Below are positions 1 through 9,598 of a stretch of DNA of 64,000 nucleotides, in pieces. Every line of letters starts with the position of its first letter. The first letter of the stretch is position 1. Origin of the DNA: Idiomarina sp. (GTDB lineage: Bacteria > Pseudomonadota > Gammaproteobacteria > Enterobacterales > Alteromonadaceae); contig JAFIFP010000010.1 in the NCBI GenBank assembly GCA_020831965.1, positions 52,195 through 116,194 on the forward strand, written 5' to 3'. A program made the position numbers and the translations under genes. The notes under the pieces are model-generated. The model had not been told where the DNA came from and searched no databases. It was given only the letters and a program-made list of their open reading frames with translations.

Positions 1-646
1 ACGTGATCATCTGATCAATAGGATAATCCGCAACTGCAGTGCGACGCAGTACCTGCACATGCGCACCACAACCGAGCACCTGACCCAAATCATCCACTAA
101 AGTACGAATGTAAGTGCCTTTGCTACAATCCACATCCAGTGTCACCGTGTCGGTGGTCATCTCGACCACGTCCACGCGGTAAATCTCGATACTCCGCGGT
201 TCTCTGGGGACGGTTTTACCGGCACGGGCATACTCATACAAAGGCTTCCCTTCGTATTTCAACGCGGAGAACATAGAAGGAATTTGCTGAATAGAGCCAC
301 GGAATTGCACCAAAGCGGCATCGAGCTGCGCCCGTGAAACGTCGACTGACTTTGTTTCTACCACAGTACCATCGGCGTCGCTGGTATCCGTGCGTTCACC
401 CAGTTTAGCCACCACGCGATAACTCTTATCGGCGTCGAGCAAAAACTGTGAGAACTTGGTCGCTTCGCCCAAACAGACCGGCAACATACCTGTCGCCAAG
501 GGATCAAGTGCACCAGTGTGCCCGGCTTTATTCGCATTAAAAAGCCGGCGGACAACCTGAACAACACGGTTCGAAGTCATGCCCTGAGGCTTATCGATGA
601 GGATCATGCCGTGAATGACACGCCCTTTACGATGACGACGCCCCAC
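1..646 (-). CDS. truB: tRNA pseudouridine synthase TruB (3' end outside window)
   Basis: Makes pseudouridine 55 in the T-loop of tRNAs. The reading frame starts at a GTG at 646 and runs off the left edge, giving about 215 N-terminal residues. The early part reads [19 protein letters not shown], followed by the family signature with the catalytic Asp ([15 protein letters not shown]) and later [18 protein letters not shown] and [14 protein letters not shown]. The GTG abuts the rbfA stop codon with no gap, and an AGGAGG ribosome binding site lies inside the end of rbfA, so translation is probably coupled. This is the usual last gene before rpsO in the nusA-infB-rbfA-truB operon. The identity is secure; only the C-terminus is missing. 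Confidence 0.96.
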   Translation of the reverse strand, partial: MGRRHRKGRVIHGMILIDKPQGMTSNRVVQVVRRLFNANKAGHTGALDPLATGMLPVCLGEATKFSQFLLDADKSYRVVAKLGERTDTSDADGTVVETKSVDVSRAQLDAALVQFRGSIQQIPSMFSALKYEGKPLYEYARAGKTVPREPRSIEIYRVDVVEMTTDTVTLDVDCSKGTYIRTLVDDLGQVLGCGAHVQVLRRTAVADYPIDQMIT

Positions 647-1024
647 TTAATCCTCCTGGTTCTTCTTCCGCTCGTCTTCTGCACGAGCTTCGTTAACCAG
701 GCGTGACATCCGCATTCCTTCAGAGGTTGAGGTGTCGAGGACAAACTTCAAATGCGGGGTAATTCGCGAGCTGATCCGTTTGCCCAACAACGAACGGATA
801 TAACCACTCGCTTCATTGAGTACATCAACCGCTTTATCCAAACCATCGGAATCCTCTAGCAAAAAAGTAATAAACACTTTTGCATAGGCAAGATCGCGGG
901 ACACTTCAACGTCTGAAACCGTCGGCATAACCACGCGCGGATCTTTAATTTCGCGTTGCAGAATCATAGCGATTTCACGCTGTAGCTGCTGAGCGAAACG
1001 ATCGGATCGACTAAAATTACTCAT
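647..1024 (-). CDS. rbfA: 30S ribosome-binding factor RbfA
   Basis: Small KH-fold protein that binds the 30S subunit during late maturation of the 16S rRNA 5' end and matters in cold growth. The 125-residue product matches the family over its length: an N-terminal [18 protein letters not shown] helix, then [24 protein letters not shown] with the KH-like core, and [22 protein letters not shown]. The C-terminal tail is charged ([13 protein letters not shown]), as is common. It lies 63 bp after infB and directly abuts truB, inside the nusA-infB operon. Confidence 0.97.
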   Translation of the reverse strand: MSNFSRSDRFAQQLQREIAMILQREIKDPRVVMPTVSDVEVSRDLAYAKVFITFLLEDSDGLDKAVDVLNEASGYIRSLLGKRISSRITPHLKFVLDTSTSEGMRMSRLVNEARAEDERKKNQED

Positions 1025-1087
1025 GAGAAACTCCTAAAAATAGAAAACCGACCGGTGCGTGCACCGGCCGGTTTCAGTTGTCGAACC

Positions 1088-3742
1088 TTAGAGTGTGCGC
1101 TCAACCTGTACGGTTTCGAACACCTCGATTTGATCGCCAACTTTCACGTCATTGTAGTTCTTGACGCCGATACCACATTCCATGCCGTTGCGAACTTCTT
1201 GTACATCGTCTTTGAAACGACGTAGTGATTCAAGTTCACCTTCGTAAATCACCACGTTCTCACGTAGGACACGAATTGGCGCAGAACGCTTGACGATACC
1301 TTCAGTCACCATACAACCGGCGATAGCGCCAATCTTCGGCGATTTGAAGACGTCACGAACTTCAGCCAAACCAATAATTTGTTGCTTGAATTCAGGCGAC
1401 AGCATACCGGTCATCGCTTGCTTGATTTCATCAATCAAGTCGTAGATAACGCTGTAGTAACGCAACTCAATGCTTTCGTTCTCGACAATCTTACGTGCCG
1501 TGGCATCTGCCCGAACGTTAAAGCCAAGTACAATGGCGTTTGAAGCACCCGCGAGTGATACGTCAGTTTCCGTAATACCACCCACACCGCTACCAACGAT
1601 ATTCACTTTCACTTCATCAGTAGAAAGCTTAGTCAGTGAGTCGGTAATAGCTTCCAACGAACCTTGAACGTCAGACTTCAGAACAATATTCAGTTCTGAC
1701 ACGTCGCCTTCTTCCATGTTGCTAAACATGTTTTCTAGCTTCGCTTTTTGCTGACGTGCTAGTTTCACGTCACGGTATTTACCCTGACGATAGTTAGACA
1801 CTTCACGCGCTTTACGCTCATCTTTCACCACAGTCACTTCATCGCCCGCGGCTGGAACACCAGACAAACCGAGAATCTCAACTGGGATAGATGGACCTGC
1901 TTCGTTCACATCACGACCAAGTTCATCGCGCATGGCTCGAATACGACCGTATTCCAGACCACATAGCACGATATCACCTTTGTTCAATGTGCCGCCTTGC
2001 ACCAAGATAGTTGCCACTGGGCCACGACCTTTGTCCAAACGTGATTCAATTACCAGACCGTGTGCCATGCCTGCATGATCCGCTTTCAAATCAAGCAGTT
2101 CAGCTTGTAACAGAATCGCTTCCAACAAGGCGTCAATATTCTCACCAGACTTTGCTGATACGTGAACAAACTGGGTGTCACCGCCCCACTCTTCAGAGAG
2201 GACATCATGCTGCGACAACTCAGACTTCACGCGATCAGGATCGGCTTCTGGCTTATCCATTTTGTTCACCGCAACCACCAGTGGTACACCTGCCGCTTTG
2301 GCATGTTGGACCGCTTCGATGGTTTGTGGCATCACACCGTCATCCGCCGCAACTACGAGGATAACCACGTCTGTTGCGCTTGCACCACGTGCACGCATAG
2401 AGGTAAAGGCCGCGTGACCTGGTGTATCAAGGAAGGTGATCATGCCGTGACCCGTGTCTACGTGGTAGGCACCAATATGCTGCGTAATACCACCCGCTTC
2501 ACCGTCGGCAACTTTGGTTTTCCGAATGTAATCAAGCAATGACGTTTTCCCATGGTCGACGTGACCCATAACGGTGACGACTGGCGCGCGAGCGCTCAAT
2601 TCACCCTCGGTGCCACGGTCACTCAGTACCGCTTGCTCGAGTTCGTTATCGCTCACTACAACTGGCTTATGGCCCAATTCTTCAACCACCAGTGATGCAG
2701 TTTCCTGATCAAGGACTTGGTTGATGGTCACCATTTCACCCATTTTCATCATGGTTTTAATCAGTTCAGATGCTTTTACCGACATCCGGCTGGCCAATTC
2801 GCCCACAGTAATGGTTTCCGGTACACGAACATCACGAGTCACAGGTGCGGCCGGCTTATTAAAGCCATGCTGCAATGACTGTGGCGCACGCATTTTGCCA
2901 CCTTTGCGGCGACGCTCACGACGTGGCTGATCTTCGTCTTCCTTCGTTTTACGCTGCTTCGTCTTCTTACGACGCGCGCTACGCTCTTCTTCAGTATCTT
3001 GTTGCTCTTCTGCGTACTTCGCCGTTTCCGACGTAGTGAAGTGAACATCCGCTTCTTCTTCTTTCTTGCGACGACGTTCTTCTTCTTCCCAGCGAGCTTG
3101 GTTTTCTTCCGCTAGCTTGCGTGCTTCTTCCGCTTGACGCTTGGCTTCTTCTTCAGCTTTCTTCGCTGCTTCAGTTTCTTGAATCTTGCGTAGACGCTCA
3201 GCTTCTGCACGTGCAGCTTCAGCCGCAGCTTTCTCTTCCGGAGTTTTCTCCGGCATTGCTTTCGCTTTTGCTGCTTCTTGTGCTTTACGTTTTTCTTCGC
3301 GCTGCTTGCGCAATTCCGCTTCTTTCTCTTCAGCTTCCGCTTTTGCTTTTGCACGTGCTTCCGCTTCGGCTTGCGCCTTTTCGGCTGCTTCACGCTCTGC
3401 AGATAAACGCTCTTCTTCCAAGCGTTGCTCTTCTTCAGCAGATGGACGCTTCACATAAGTACGCTTCTTGCGTACTTCAACTTGCACAGCTTTAGCGCGG
3501 CCTGGGCCCGCACCCACACTCAGGGTACTGCGGCTTTTCCGCTTCAGAGTCATTCGCTCAGGTGCAGATGCACCGTCACCACCGTGCTGCTTATTTAAGT
3601 GCACGAGCAGTTGCTGTTTCTCATCTTCCGTGACCGAGTCACCCTCTTTCTTGGTGATACCCGCTTCACTGAACTGTTTTAGCAAGCGATCAACGGAGGT
3701 ACCGATATCACTGGCAAGTTTCTCAATTTTAACTTCTGCCAT
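1088..3742 (-). CDS. infB: translation initiation factor IF-2
   Basis: GTPase that brings initiator tRNA to the 30S subunit and promotes subunit joining. It has 884 residues, about the length of the long enterobacterial form (890). The N-terminal IF2-N module ([20 protein letters not shown]) is followed by a long Ala/Glu/Lys/Arg-rich linker (about residues 80-280), a second IF2-N-like segment, then the G domain. The G1 loop GHVDHGKT lies near residue 393, followed by DTPGH and NKMDKP, and the C-terminal C1/C2 domains end in [11 protein letters not shown]. It starts 12 bp after nusA with a good GAGGTGAG site. The initiator tRNA it binds is encoded upstream in the same cluster. Confidence 0.99.
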   Translation of the reverse strand: MAEVKIEKLASDIGTSVDRLLKQFSEAGITKKEGDSVTEDEKQQLLVHLNKQHGGDGASAPERMTLKRKSRSTLSVGAGPGRAKAVQVEVRKKRTYVKRPSAEEEQRLEEERLSAEREAAEKAQAEAEARAKAKAEAEEKEAELRKQREEKRKAQEAAKAKAMPEKTPEEKAAAEAARAEAERLRKIQETEAAKKAEEEAKRQAEEARKLAEENQARWEEEERRRKKEEEADVHFTTSETAKYAEEQQDTEEERSARRKKTKQRKTKEDEDQPRRERRRKGGKMRAPQSLQHGFNKPAAPVTRDVRVPETITVGELASRMSVKASELIKTMMKMGEMVTINQVLDQETASLVVEELGHKPVVVSDNELEQAVLSDRGTEGELSARAPVVTVMGHVDHGKTSLLDYIRKTKVADGEAGGITQHIGAYHVDTGHGMITFLDTPGHAAFTSMRARGASATDVVILVVAADDGVMPQTIEAVQHAKAAGVPLVVAVNKMDKPEADPDRVKSELSQHDVLSEEWGGDTQFVHVSAKSGENIDALLEAILLQAELLDLKADHAGMAHGLVIESRLDKGRGPVATILVQGGTLNKGDIVLCGLEYGRIRAMRDELGRDVNEAGPSIPVEILGLSGVPAAGDEVTVVKDERKAREVSNYRQGKYRDVKLARQQKAKLENMFSNMEEGDVSELNIVLKSDVQGSLEAITDSLTKLSTDEVKVNIVGSGVGGITETDVSLAGASNAIVLGFNVRADATARKIVENESIELRYYSVIYDLIDEIKQAMTGMLSPEFKQQIIGLAEVRDVFKSPKIGAIAGCMVTEGIVKRSAPIRVLRENVVIYEGELESLRRFKDDVQEVRNGMECGIGVKNYNDVKVGDQIEVFETVQVERTL

Positions 3743-3754
3743 TTAACTCTCACC

Positions 3755-5263
3755 TCACTTGTTTTCTTCTTCACTGAACCAGCAAATATTGCGGGCCTTC
3801 ATAATTAACTCACCCGCCTGCTCCGCTGTCAGCGATTCAATCTCAGATAAATCATCAATGCCTTGCTCAGCAAGGTCTTCAAGCGTACGAACACCTTTCG
3901 AGGCCAATTCAAACGCCAAGTGACGCTCCAGCCCTTCCAGGTTTAACAGAGTCTCGTCTGGCTCAGCACCTTCCAATGACTCTTCGTTCGCTAATGCTTG
4001 TGTTGTTAAATAATCACGAGCGCGAGCACGTAATTCTTCAACAGTATCTTCATCAAGGCCGTTAATCGCGAGTAACTCCGCCACTGGGACATAAGCCACT
4101 TCTTCTAATGAAGAGAAACCTTCATCAATTAACAGTCCTGCGAAATCTTCATCGATATCCAAACCATCGATAAACAATTTAGTCAGGCGCTCAGACTCAG
4201 CTTCATTGCGCGCATTGAAGTCTTCCACCGTCATCACGTTCAAATCCCAACCGGTCAATTGACCTGCCAAGCGTACGTTCTGACCGTTACGGCCAATGGC
4301 TTGCGCCAAATTGCCTTCTTCGACCGCAATGTCCATCGTATGGGTTTCTTCGTCCATGACGATAGAGACAACCTCAGCCGGTGCCATGGCATTAATAACG
4401 AACTGTGCAGGGTTATCATCCCACAGGACGATATCTACACGCTCGCCAGCTAATTCGCCCGACACGGCTTGTACGCGCGCACCGCGCATACCCACACACG
4501 CGCCTACTGGGTCAATGCGACGATCATTGCTTTTCACAGCAATTTTCGCGCGCGAACCTGGGTCACGTGCTGCACCTTTCACTTCAATCATTTCTTCGCC
4601 AATTTCTGGCACTTCAATGCGGAACAGCTCAATCAAGAAATCTGGATGTATGCGGCTCACGAACAACTGAGCGCCACGCGCTTCAGGACGCACAGCAAAG
4701 AGTAACCCACGTACACGATCGCCAGGGCGAACATTCTCGCGTGGCAGCATATCTTCACGGAAAATAACTGCTTCAGCGTTGTTGCCCAAATCAAGGATAA
4801 CGTTGTCACGTGACGTCTTCTTGACGATACCACTGATCAAACTACCCACTTGGTCTTCGTACTGCTCAACCACTTGCGCACGCTCAGCTTCACGGACCTT
4901 CTGGAAGATCACTTGCTTAGCGGTTTGCGTGGTAATGCGGTCAAACACAATGGAGTCAATTTGTTCTTCAACATAATCGCCCGCCTTCACTGACGGATCT
5001 TCATATTGTGCCGCTGACAGAGAAATCTCTGAATAAGGATTCTCTAAACCACCATCAGATGGGTCTTCGACCACCATCCAACGACGGAATGTATCAAATT
5101 CGCCTGTTTGGCGATTAATCGCCACGCGCACATCGATGTCGCCATCGTATTTCTTCCGGGTCGCAGTCGCGATTGCAATCTCTAATGCCTCAAAGATTTT
5201 TTCTCTTGGCACGGCCTTCTCGTGAGAAACGGCCTCTGCAACCAGCAAAATTTCTTTATTCAT
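3755..5263 (-). CDS. nusA: transcription termination/antitermination factor NusA
   Basis: RNA-polymerase-bound factor acting in pausing, termination and antitermination. From the ATG at 5263 it is 502 residues (E. coli 495). I chose this start, not one 11 codons upstream, because [20 protein letters not shown] is the conserved N-terminus and an AAGGGG site lies just before it. Order: N-terminal polymerase-binding domain, S1 domain (about 135-200), two KH domains ([19 protein letters not shown] in the second), and two C-terminal acidic helix-hairpin repeats ending in [10 protein letters not shown]. It follows rimP after 25 bp. The tandem terminators upstream of rimP fit NusA autoregulation as known in E. 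coli. Confidence 0.98.
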   Translation of the reverse strand: MNKEILLVAEAVSHEKAVPREKIFEALEIAIATATRKKYDGDIDVRVAINRQTGEFDTFRRWMVVEDPSDGGLENPYSEISLSAAQYEDPSVKAGDYVEEQIDSIVFDRITTQTAKQVIFQKVREAERAQVVEQYEDQVGSLISGIVKKTSRDNVILDLGNNAEAVIFREDMLPRENVRPGDRVRGLLFAVRPEARGAQLFVSRIHPDFLIELFRIEVPEIGEEMIEVKGAARDPGSRAKIAVKSNDRRIDPVGACVGMRGARVQAVSGELAGERVDIVLWDDNPAQFVINAMAPAEVVSIVMDEETHTMDIAVEEGNLAQAIGRNGQNVRLAGQLTGWDLNVMTVEDFNARNEAESERLTKLFIDGLDIDEDFAGLLIDEGFSSLEEVAYVPVAELLAINGLDEDTVEELRARARDYLTTQALANEESLEGAEPDETLLNLEGLERHLAFELASKGVRTLEDLAEQGIDDLSEIESLTAEQAGELIMKARNICWFSEEENK

Positions 5264-5288
5264 GCCCCTTGCCTCGTCAACTCTTGGT

Positions 5289-5747
5289 TCAATCAAACTT
5301 CGGAACTAAGTGCGCTTTCTTAACTACTGGAAACGCCACTTCGAATGGTTGGTCTTCAACAGTGAACTTCAGTAGTTCACCTTCGACCGCAGTCAAGGTA
5401 CCTGTAAATTTACGGCGATTCGCCACAGGCACTTGTAATTGCACACTAATCTCTTCACCGATTAACGGTTCATAATGTGCGAGTTTAAACAATGGGCGAT
5501 CCATCCCAGGGGAGGACACCTCAAGATTGTACTCAGAACTAATCGGGTCTTCGACGTCTAACAACGCACTCACCTGACGGCTCACGAGTGCGCAGTCTTC
5601 AATCACCACACCATTTTCATGATCGATATAAAGACGCAGCGTGGAATGTTTTCCCGCACGTACAAACTCAATCCCTAACAACTCAAACCCAGTGGCTTCC
5701 ACCGCGGGCTCAAGCATCGATGTCAAACGTTCTACCAACGTTGCCAA
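5289..5747 (-). CDS. rimP: ribosome maturation factor RimP
   Basis: Assists early assembly of the 30S subunit. The proposed start is a TTG at 5747, with GGAGG five bases ahead. It gives a 152-residue protein ([19 protein letters not shown]...), close to the 150 residues of E. coli RimP. The ATG further upstream at 5765 lies inside the upstream terminator stem and would add six unconserved residues. Family hallmarks are [39 protein letters not shown] text ([20 protein letters not shown] here) and KAHLVPKFD at the end. It is the first protein gene of the rimP-nusA-infB-rbfA-truB run. Confidence 0.96.
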   Translation of the reverse strand: MATLVERLTSMLEPAVEATGFELLGIEFVRAGKHSTLRLYIDHENGVVIEDCALVSRQVSALLDVEDPISSEYNLEVSSPGMDRPLFKLAHYEPLIGEEISVQLQVPVANRRKFTGTLTAVEGELLKFTVEDQPFEVAFPVVKKAHLVPKFD

Positions 5748-5763
5748 CGCAACCTCCAGAAAC

Positions 5764-5783
5764 AAAAAAAGGGCATAATGCCC
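5764..5783 (-). terminator. second Rho-independent terminator before rimP
   Basis: Read on the minus strand, GGGCATTATGCCC is followed at once by seven T. The T-tract ends seven bases before the GGAGG site of rimP. Because rimP-nusA must be transcribed through it when transcription starts at the tRNA-fMet promoter, it probably acts as a partial terminator or attenuator. Confidence 0.75.
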
Positions 5784-5823
5784 AGTTCGCAGGTCAACTT
5801 ACCAGAGTCGAGGCCTAGATAGC

Positions 5824-5851
5824 AAAAAGCCCCGTACGCTGTCGGGGCTTT
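5824..5851 (-). terminator. first Rho-independent terminator after tRNA-fMet
   Basis: On the minus strand AAAGCCCCG and CGGGGCTTT form a stem of about nine pairs around a short loop, followed by five T. It lies 68 bp after the tRNA-fMet gene. Together with the second hairpin at 5764-5783 it forms a tandem terminator pair ahead of rimP-nusA. Confidence 0.85.
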
Positions 5852-5918
5852 ACAATCATTTTCAGCCTGTCGACCCGAGTTTTGCAACCGCTTACGCCGT
5901 TGTCTTATAAACTCGAAC

Positions 5919-5995
<77 letters not shown>

Positions 5996-6008
5996 TCCGA
6001 ATGTCTTT

Positions 6009-6036
6009 ATTATACCGTGGCGCACCCTAATTGCAA
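6009..6036 (-). promoter_or_regulatory. sigma-70 promoter for tRNA-fMet and rimP operon
   Basis: On the minus strand TTGCAA (6031-6036) and a perfect TATAAT (6009-6014) are 16 bp apart. The expected start lies about 6-8 bases before the mature tRNA 5' end. This promoter would drive tRNA-fMet and, by readthrough of two terminators, rimP-nusA-infB. Confidence 0.8.
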
Positions 6037-6086
6037 CCGCTGCTGCCCTTAGAAAGCCCGTTTTTACTGATATAACAAAGATTTAT

Positions 6087-6173
6087 TGGTGCCGAAGACG
6101 AGACTTGAACTCGTACGCTCAGAAGAGCACCACCCCCTCAAGATGGCGTGTCTACCAATTCCACCACTTCGGC
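6087..6173 (-). tRNA. tRNA-Leu (GAG)
   Basis: 87 nt including CCA. It starts GCCGAAGTGGTGGAATTGGTAG, has anticodon loop TTGAGGG (anticodon GAG) on a CCATC/GGTGG stem, a long class-II variable arm, and T-arm GTTCAAG. It sits 21 bp after secG, as leuU does in E. coli, and is probably processed from the secG transcript. Confidence 0.97.
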
Positions 6174-6194
6174 AATTCTTGTACTACGTCTTCC

Positions 6195-6509
6195 TTAGTT
6201 AACCGGTGGTAATTCGTTGCGATCTGATGCTTGCTCAGACGCTGGAACTTCCAAATCCATCCAGTCTTCTTCACCGCCGGTATTTGCGGCCATGTTACCT
6301 AACATAAGGCTGAGTAGAAAAAAGGTTACGGCCATAATTGCCGTCATGCGCGTCAGGAAGTTACCTGAACCGCCAGAGCCAAACACTGTGTTTGACGCAC
6401 CCGCACCGAAAGAGGCACCCATTTCTGCGCCTTTTCCTTTTTGAAGCAGGATCAGAGCGATGAGACCAACCGCTACGAGTAAATAAATAACCATCAATAG
6501 TTCATACAT
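6195..6509 (-). CDS. secG: preprotein translocase subunit SecG
   Basis: Small inner-membrane subunit of the SecYEG translocon. It is 104 residues with two membrane helices (about 1-22 and 54-72). The conserved cytoplasmic loop between them reads LQKGKGAEMGASFGAGASNT, followed by FGSGGSGNFLTRMT. The hydrophilic C-terminal tail is acidic. It begins three bases after the tpiA stop, so the two are probably coupled, and it is followed by tRNA-Leu and tRNA-fMet as in E. coli. Confidence 0.97.
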   Translation of the reverse strand: MYELLMVIYLLVAVGLIALILLQKGKGAEMGASFGAGASNTVFGSGGSGNFLTRMTAIMAVTFFLLSLMLGNMAANTGGEEDWMDLEVPASEQASDRNELPPVN

Positions 6510-6512
6510 AAA

Positions 6513-7262
6513 TTAACTATCCTGTGCTGCCTTGCATATGGCGGCGAATTGATGCGGCTCTAAACTTGCGGCGCCAATCAAACCACCATCGATGTCGACT
6601 TGACTAAACAAGTCCCGGGCATTATCCGGCTTCACACTGCCACCGTAGAGTAATTGCATGTTCTCGGCGACACTTGAATTCTGTTTCTGCAGCCAACTCC
6701 GAATCAATGCATGCACTTCTTGTGCTTGTTCGGGGCTTGCTGTTTTGCCTGTGCCAATGGCCCAAACGGGTTCGTATGCAATGACCAGTTTCGCTAAGTC
6801 AACGCCCTCGAGCCCTGCTTCCAGCTGCTTCAGAATCACCGCGGACGTTTCATTGCCGTCACGCTCAGCTTCTGTTTCACCAACACACACTACAGGTGTC
6901 ATGCCGGCTTGCTGGATGGCTTTCGCTTTTGCTGCAACTTGAGCATCTGTTTCACCAAAAAGAGCTCGGCGTTCAGAGTGTCCAACTAACACGTAGCGAC
7001 AACCCACACTTTGCAGCATGCCGGTAGAAGTTTCTCCGGTAAACGCGCCGCTTGTGTGTTCGCTGCAATGCTGTGCACCAAATACCATATCCGGGTATTG
7101 GCGAACGGCTTCAGCCAAAAAGATTACAGGTGGACAAATCACTTGTGCAACCGGTAGCGTAGCGCTCTCTGCTGATTGGCTCGTTGCGTAATCCGCAAAA
7201 GCTTTCAACAAGTCTCGACTACCATTTAGCTTCCAGTTTGCAATGACCAGTGGTTGGCGCAC
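6513..7262 (-). CDS. tpiA: triosephosphate isomerase
   Basis: Interconverts dihydroxyacetone phosphate and glyceraldehyde 3-phosphate in glycolysis. It has 249 residues, the usual length. Visible are the N-terminal substrate Lys (ANWKLNGS), the catalytic His (VLVGHSERR), the catalytic Glu with the flexible loop (AYEPVWAIGTGK) and the phosphate-binding YGGSVKPDNA and GLIGAASL. It starts with a GTG at 7262 behind an AGGAGG site. The gene sits between glmM and secG, as in Pseudomonas, and has its own promoter just upstream. Confidence 0.98.
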   Translation of the reverse strand: MRQPLVIANWKLNGSRDLLKAFADYATSQSAESATLPVAQVICPPVIFLAEAVRQYPDMVFGAQHCSEHTSGAFTGETSTGMLQSVGCRYVLVGHSERRALFGETDAQVAAKAKAIQQAGMTPVVCVGETEAERDGNETSAVILKQLEAGLEGVDLAKLVIAYEPVWAIGTGKTASPEQAQEVHALIRSWLQKQNSSVAENMQLLYGGSVKPDNARDLFSQVDIDGGLIGAASLEPHQFAAICKAAQDS

Positions 7263-7295
7263 AAGGCCTCCTGTCCTGTTCTCTAAGCGGCGCAG

Positions 7296-7324
7296 ATAGT
7301 ACCGAACATCCCGTTCGGATACAA
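7296..7324 (-). promoter_or_regulatory. tpiA promoter with palindrome in the spacer
   Basis: On the minus strand TTGTAT (7319-7324) and TACTAT (7296-7301) are separated by exactly 17 bp. The whole spacer (7302-7318) is a perfect inverted repeat, CCGAAC-GGGAT-GTTCGG, so a repressor could bind between the -35 and -10 boxes. As RNA the same repeat could be a weak hairpin. Confidence 0.6.
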
Positions 7325-7364
7325 GCTCCGCTCACAAGTTTTTGTAAAAATCATGACTGATTGG

Positions 7365-8702
7365 TTACTCTGCATTCACTGCTTCAACTTCTTGCGCAAT
7401 TTGCTGTGCATAAGCGCGCACAGCGCTTAATTCTTCACCTTCAACCATGACGCGGATTAAGGGTTCTGTACCAGACTTACGAAGGAGCACACGTCCCTTC
7501 TTACCCAGCGCACGTTCTACTTCTTCGGCCGCCGACTTTACGTTGTCAGCCGCAAGTGGTTGCGTACCTTTTTGGAACCGCACGTTCACAAGTATTTGCG
7601 GGAATTTCGTCATACCTTCGAGCAATTCGCGAGCACCGCATTCTTTGCGGGCCATGGCAGTCAAAAACTGTAAAGCAGCGAGAATGCCGTCGCCGGTCGT
7701 GTGATGTTTCAGGTTAATAATATGCCCTGAGTTCTCGCCACCGATAGCCCAGCGGTGTTCTGCCAGCGCCTCCATGACATGGCGGTCACCAACATTTGTA
7801 CGAATAAAGGGAACACCCAAACGCTCAAGCGCAAGCTCTAAGCCCATATTCGACATTAAGGTGCCAGCAACGCCGCCCTCAAGATCGCCATCGGCAAGCG
7901 CTTGCTTCACCAGTGCATAAACAATTTCATCACCATCAATCAATTGCCCTTTCGCGTCGACCACCATTAATCGGTCACCATCACCGTCTAACGCCAGGCC
8001 TACCTCAGCTTTATGTTCAACTACCGCTTTGGCAAGTGCCGCGGTGTTCGTCGCGCCGCAGTCCTTATTAATGTTCAAACCGTCTGGCCGGGTGCCAACT
8101 TCAATCACTTCTGCACCGAGCTCACGAAACACATTCGGGGCAATGTGATAGGTGGCGCCGTTGGCGCAATCCACCACAATCTTGCGCCCAACAAGCGACA
8201 GCTCAGACGGGAAGATACTCTTACAAAACTCGATGTAGCGACCTGCAGCATCATGCACGCGAGATGCACGCCCGAGCTGTTCTGATGGAACACAGTCCAT
8301 CGGCTCATCCATCATCGCTTCAATTTGCTGCTCAATATCATCAGAGAGCTTGTAACCCGCGTCGGAGAAGAACTTAATTCCATTGTCATAATAAGGATTG
8401 TGCGAGGCGCTAATCACAATACCAGCGGCCGCTCGGAACGTCCGCGTGAGATAGGCAATAGCAGGCGTTGGCATGGGGCCTAAAAACTCAACATTCACAC
8501 CCGCAGCGGAAAACCCAGCTTCAAGCGCTGACTCCAACATATAACCAGAAATGCGTGTGTCTTTACCGATCAGTACCCGCTTATTGCCTTGTGCAGCAAA
8601 TACTTTTCCTGCCGCCCAGCCAAGTTTCAATACAAACTCAGGTGTGATCGGATAGTCACCAACATGGCCACGAATGCCATCTGTTCCAAAATACTTCCCC
8701 AT
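7365..8702 (-). CDS. glmM: phosphoglucosamine mutase
   Basis: Converts glucosamine 6-phosphate to glucosamine 1-phosphate for peptidoglycan and LPS precursors. From the ATG at 8702 it is 445 residues, exactly the E. coli length. A GTG four codons upstream, overlapping folP, is possible but sits too close to the AGGAG site. The phosphorylated Ser is in [16 protein letters not shown] (about residue 100), the metal loop is LDGDGDRL (about 240), the sugar loop is GGENSGH, and the phosphate loop [12 protein letters not shown] is near the end. It follows folP directly, as in most gammaproteobacteria. Confidence 0.98.
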   Translation of the reverse strand: MGKYFGTDGIRGHVGDYPITPEFVLKLGWAAGKVFAAQGNKRVLIGKDTRISGYMLESALEAGFSAAGVNVEFLGPMPTPAIAYLTRTFRAAAGIVISASHNPYYDNGIKFFSDAGYKLSDDIEQQIEAMMDEPMDCVPSEQLGRASRVHDAAGRYIEFCKSIFPSELSLVGRKIVVDCANGATYHIAPNVFRELGAEVIEVGTRPDGLNINKDCGATNTAALAKAVVEHKAEVGLALDGDGDRLMVVDAKGQLIDGDEIVYALVKQALADGDLEGGVAGTLMSNMGLELALERLGVPFIRTNVGDRHVMEALAEHRWAIGGENSGHIINLKHHTTGDGILAALQFLTAMARKECGARELLEGMTKFPQILVNVRFQKGTQPLAADNVKSAAEEVERALGKKGRVLLRKSGTEPLIRVMVEGEELSAVRAYAQQIAQEVEAVNAE

Positions 8703-8707
8703 TGTAC

Positions 8708-9520
8708 TTAACACTCTCCTGTTAGTGTTGCAGTGACCACTTTCAGTGCGTCTACTGTTTCCGCAACATCATGAACTCGAATAATTTGGGCACCTTTTAA
8801 CGCTGCAATCACCGCCGCAGCCAGGCTGGCGGCCAAGCGCTCATCGACAGCCCGACCAGTGACATGCCCCAACATTGATTTACGCGAAATGCCAGCTAAC
8901 ACAGGCAACCTAAACTCTTGAAATGCCTGTAACCGCTGCAATAATTCGTAATTGTGCCGCATGCTCTTACCAAAACCAAACCCTGGATCAAGAATAAGTC
9001 GCTGCCGCTCAATCCCGACGCGCTCACAGTCTCGAATCCTGGACTCAAAAAACTGCTTCACTTCATTCACTACATCTTCATATATCGGATTATCTTGCAT
9101 ATTTCGAGGTTTGCCCTGCATGTGCATCAGGCAAATCTGTGCTTGCGTTGCAGCAGCAGCCTCTAAAGCTCCTTCTTCACGCAACGCTCGAACATCATTA
9201 ATCATTGCAGCCCCTGCAGCCACCGCAGCGGTCATCACTTGCGCTTTACTGGTATCAATAGAGACCTGCACATTCAGCTCAGCACGCAGCCGCTCAATCA
9301 CCGGAATCACGCGTTTAAGCTCATCGTCTAGGGCAACATCAGGCGCACCGGGTCGAGTTGACTCTCCACCCACATCAATCCAATCCGCGCCTGCCGCTAC
9401 CATGGCTTCAGCGTGGCGTAGTGCCATATCGAGTCGATGAAATTGACCCCCATCAGAAAACGAGTCTGGGGTAACATTCAAGATCCCCATGACCTGAATC
9501 GGTACGGTTGAGACGGGCAT
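8708..9520 (-). CDS. folP: dihydropteroate synthase
   Basis: Joins p-aminobenzoate to the pterin pyrophosphate in folate synthesis and is the sulfonamide target. It is 270 residues with the TIM-barrel signatures [16 protein letters not shown] near residue 10, [14 protein letters not shown], and [17 protein letters not shown]. The GISRKSMLG loop and IRVHDVAET end complete the family pattern. It lies between ftsH (with a terminator in the 78-bp gap) and glmM. Confidence 0.98.
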   Translation of the reverse strand: MPVSTVPIQVMGILNVTPDSFSDGGQFHRLDMALRHAEAMVAAGADWIDVGGESTRPGAPDVALDDELKRVIPVIERLRAELNVQVSIDTSKAQVMTAAVAAGAAMINDVRALREEGALEAAAATQAQICLMHMQGKPRNMQDNPIYEDVVNEVKQFFESRIRDCERVGIERQRLILDPGFGFGKSMRHNYELLQRLQAFQEFRLPVLAGISRKSMLGHVTGRAVDERLAASLAAAVIAALKGAQIIRVHDVAETVDALKVVTATLTGEC

Positions 9521-9564
9521 GGACAGGCTCCTCTGTATAATTTACCAGCAGCGTCATTGAACCT

Positions 9565-9592
9565 AAAAAAATGCCCCGTAAACGGGGCATTT
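9565..9592 (-). terminator. Rho-independent terminator after ftsH
   Basis: AAATGCCCCG and CGGGGCATTT form a nine- to ten-pair stem with a four-base loop. Read on the minus strand it is followed by a run of T. It separates rlmE-ftsH from folP-glmM. Confidence 0.85.
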
Positions 9593-9598
9593 AATTAT

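Noticed and set aside
3112..3393. A Lys/Arg-rich minus-strand frame and several Leu/Ser/Ala-rich plus-strand frames at 3121-3495
   Set aside because: They are alternate readings of the repetitive charged linker of infB; skewed codons keep all frames open.
8952..9440. 162-codon plus-strand frame opposite folP
   Set aside because: Antisense shadow rich in Ser, Arg and Ala, with no ribosome binding site; folP is complete on the other strand.
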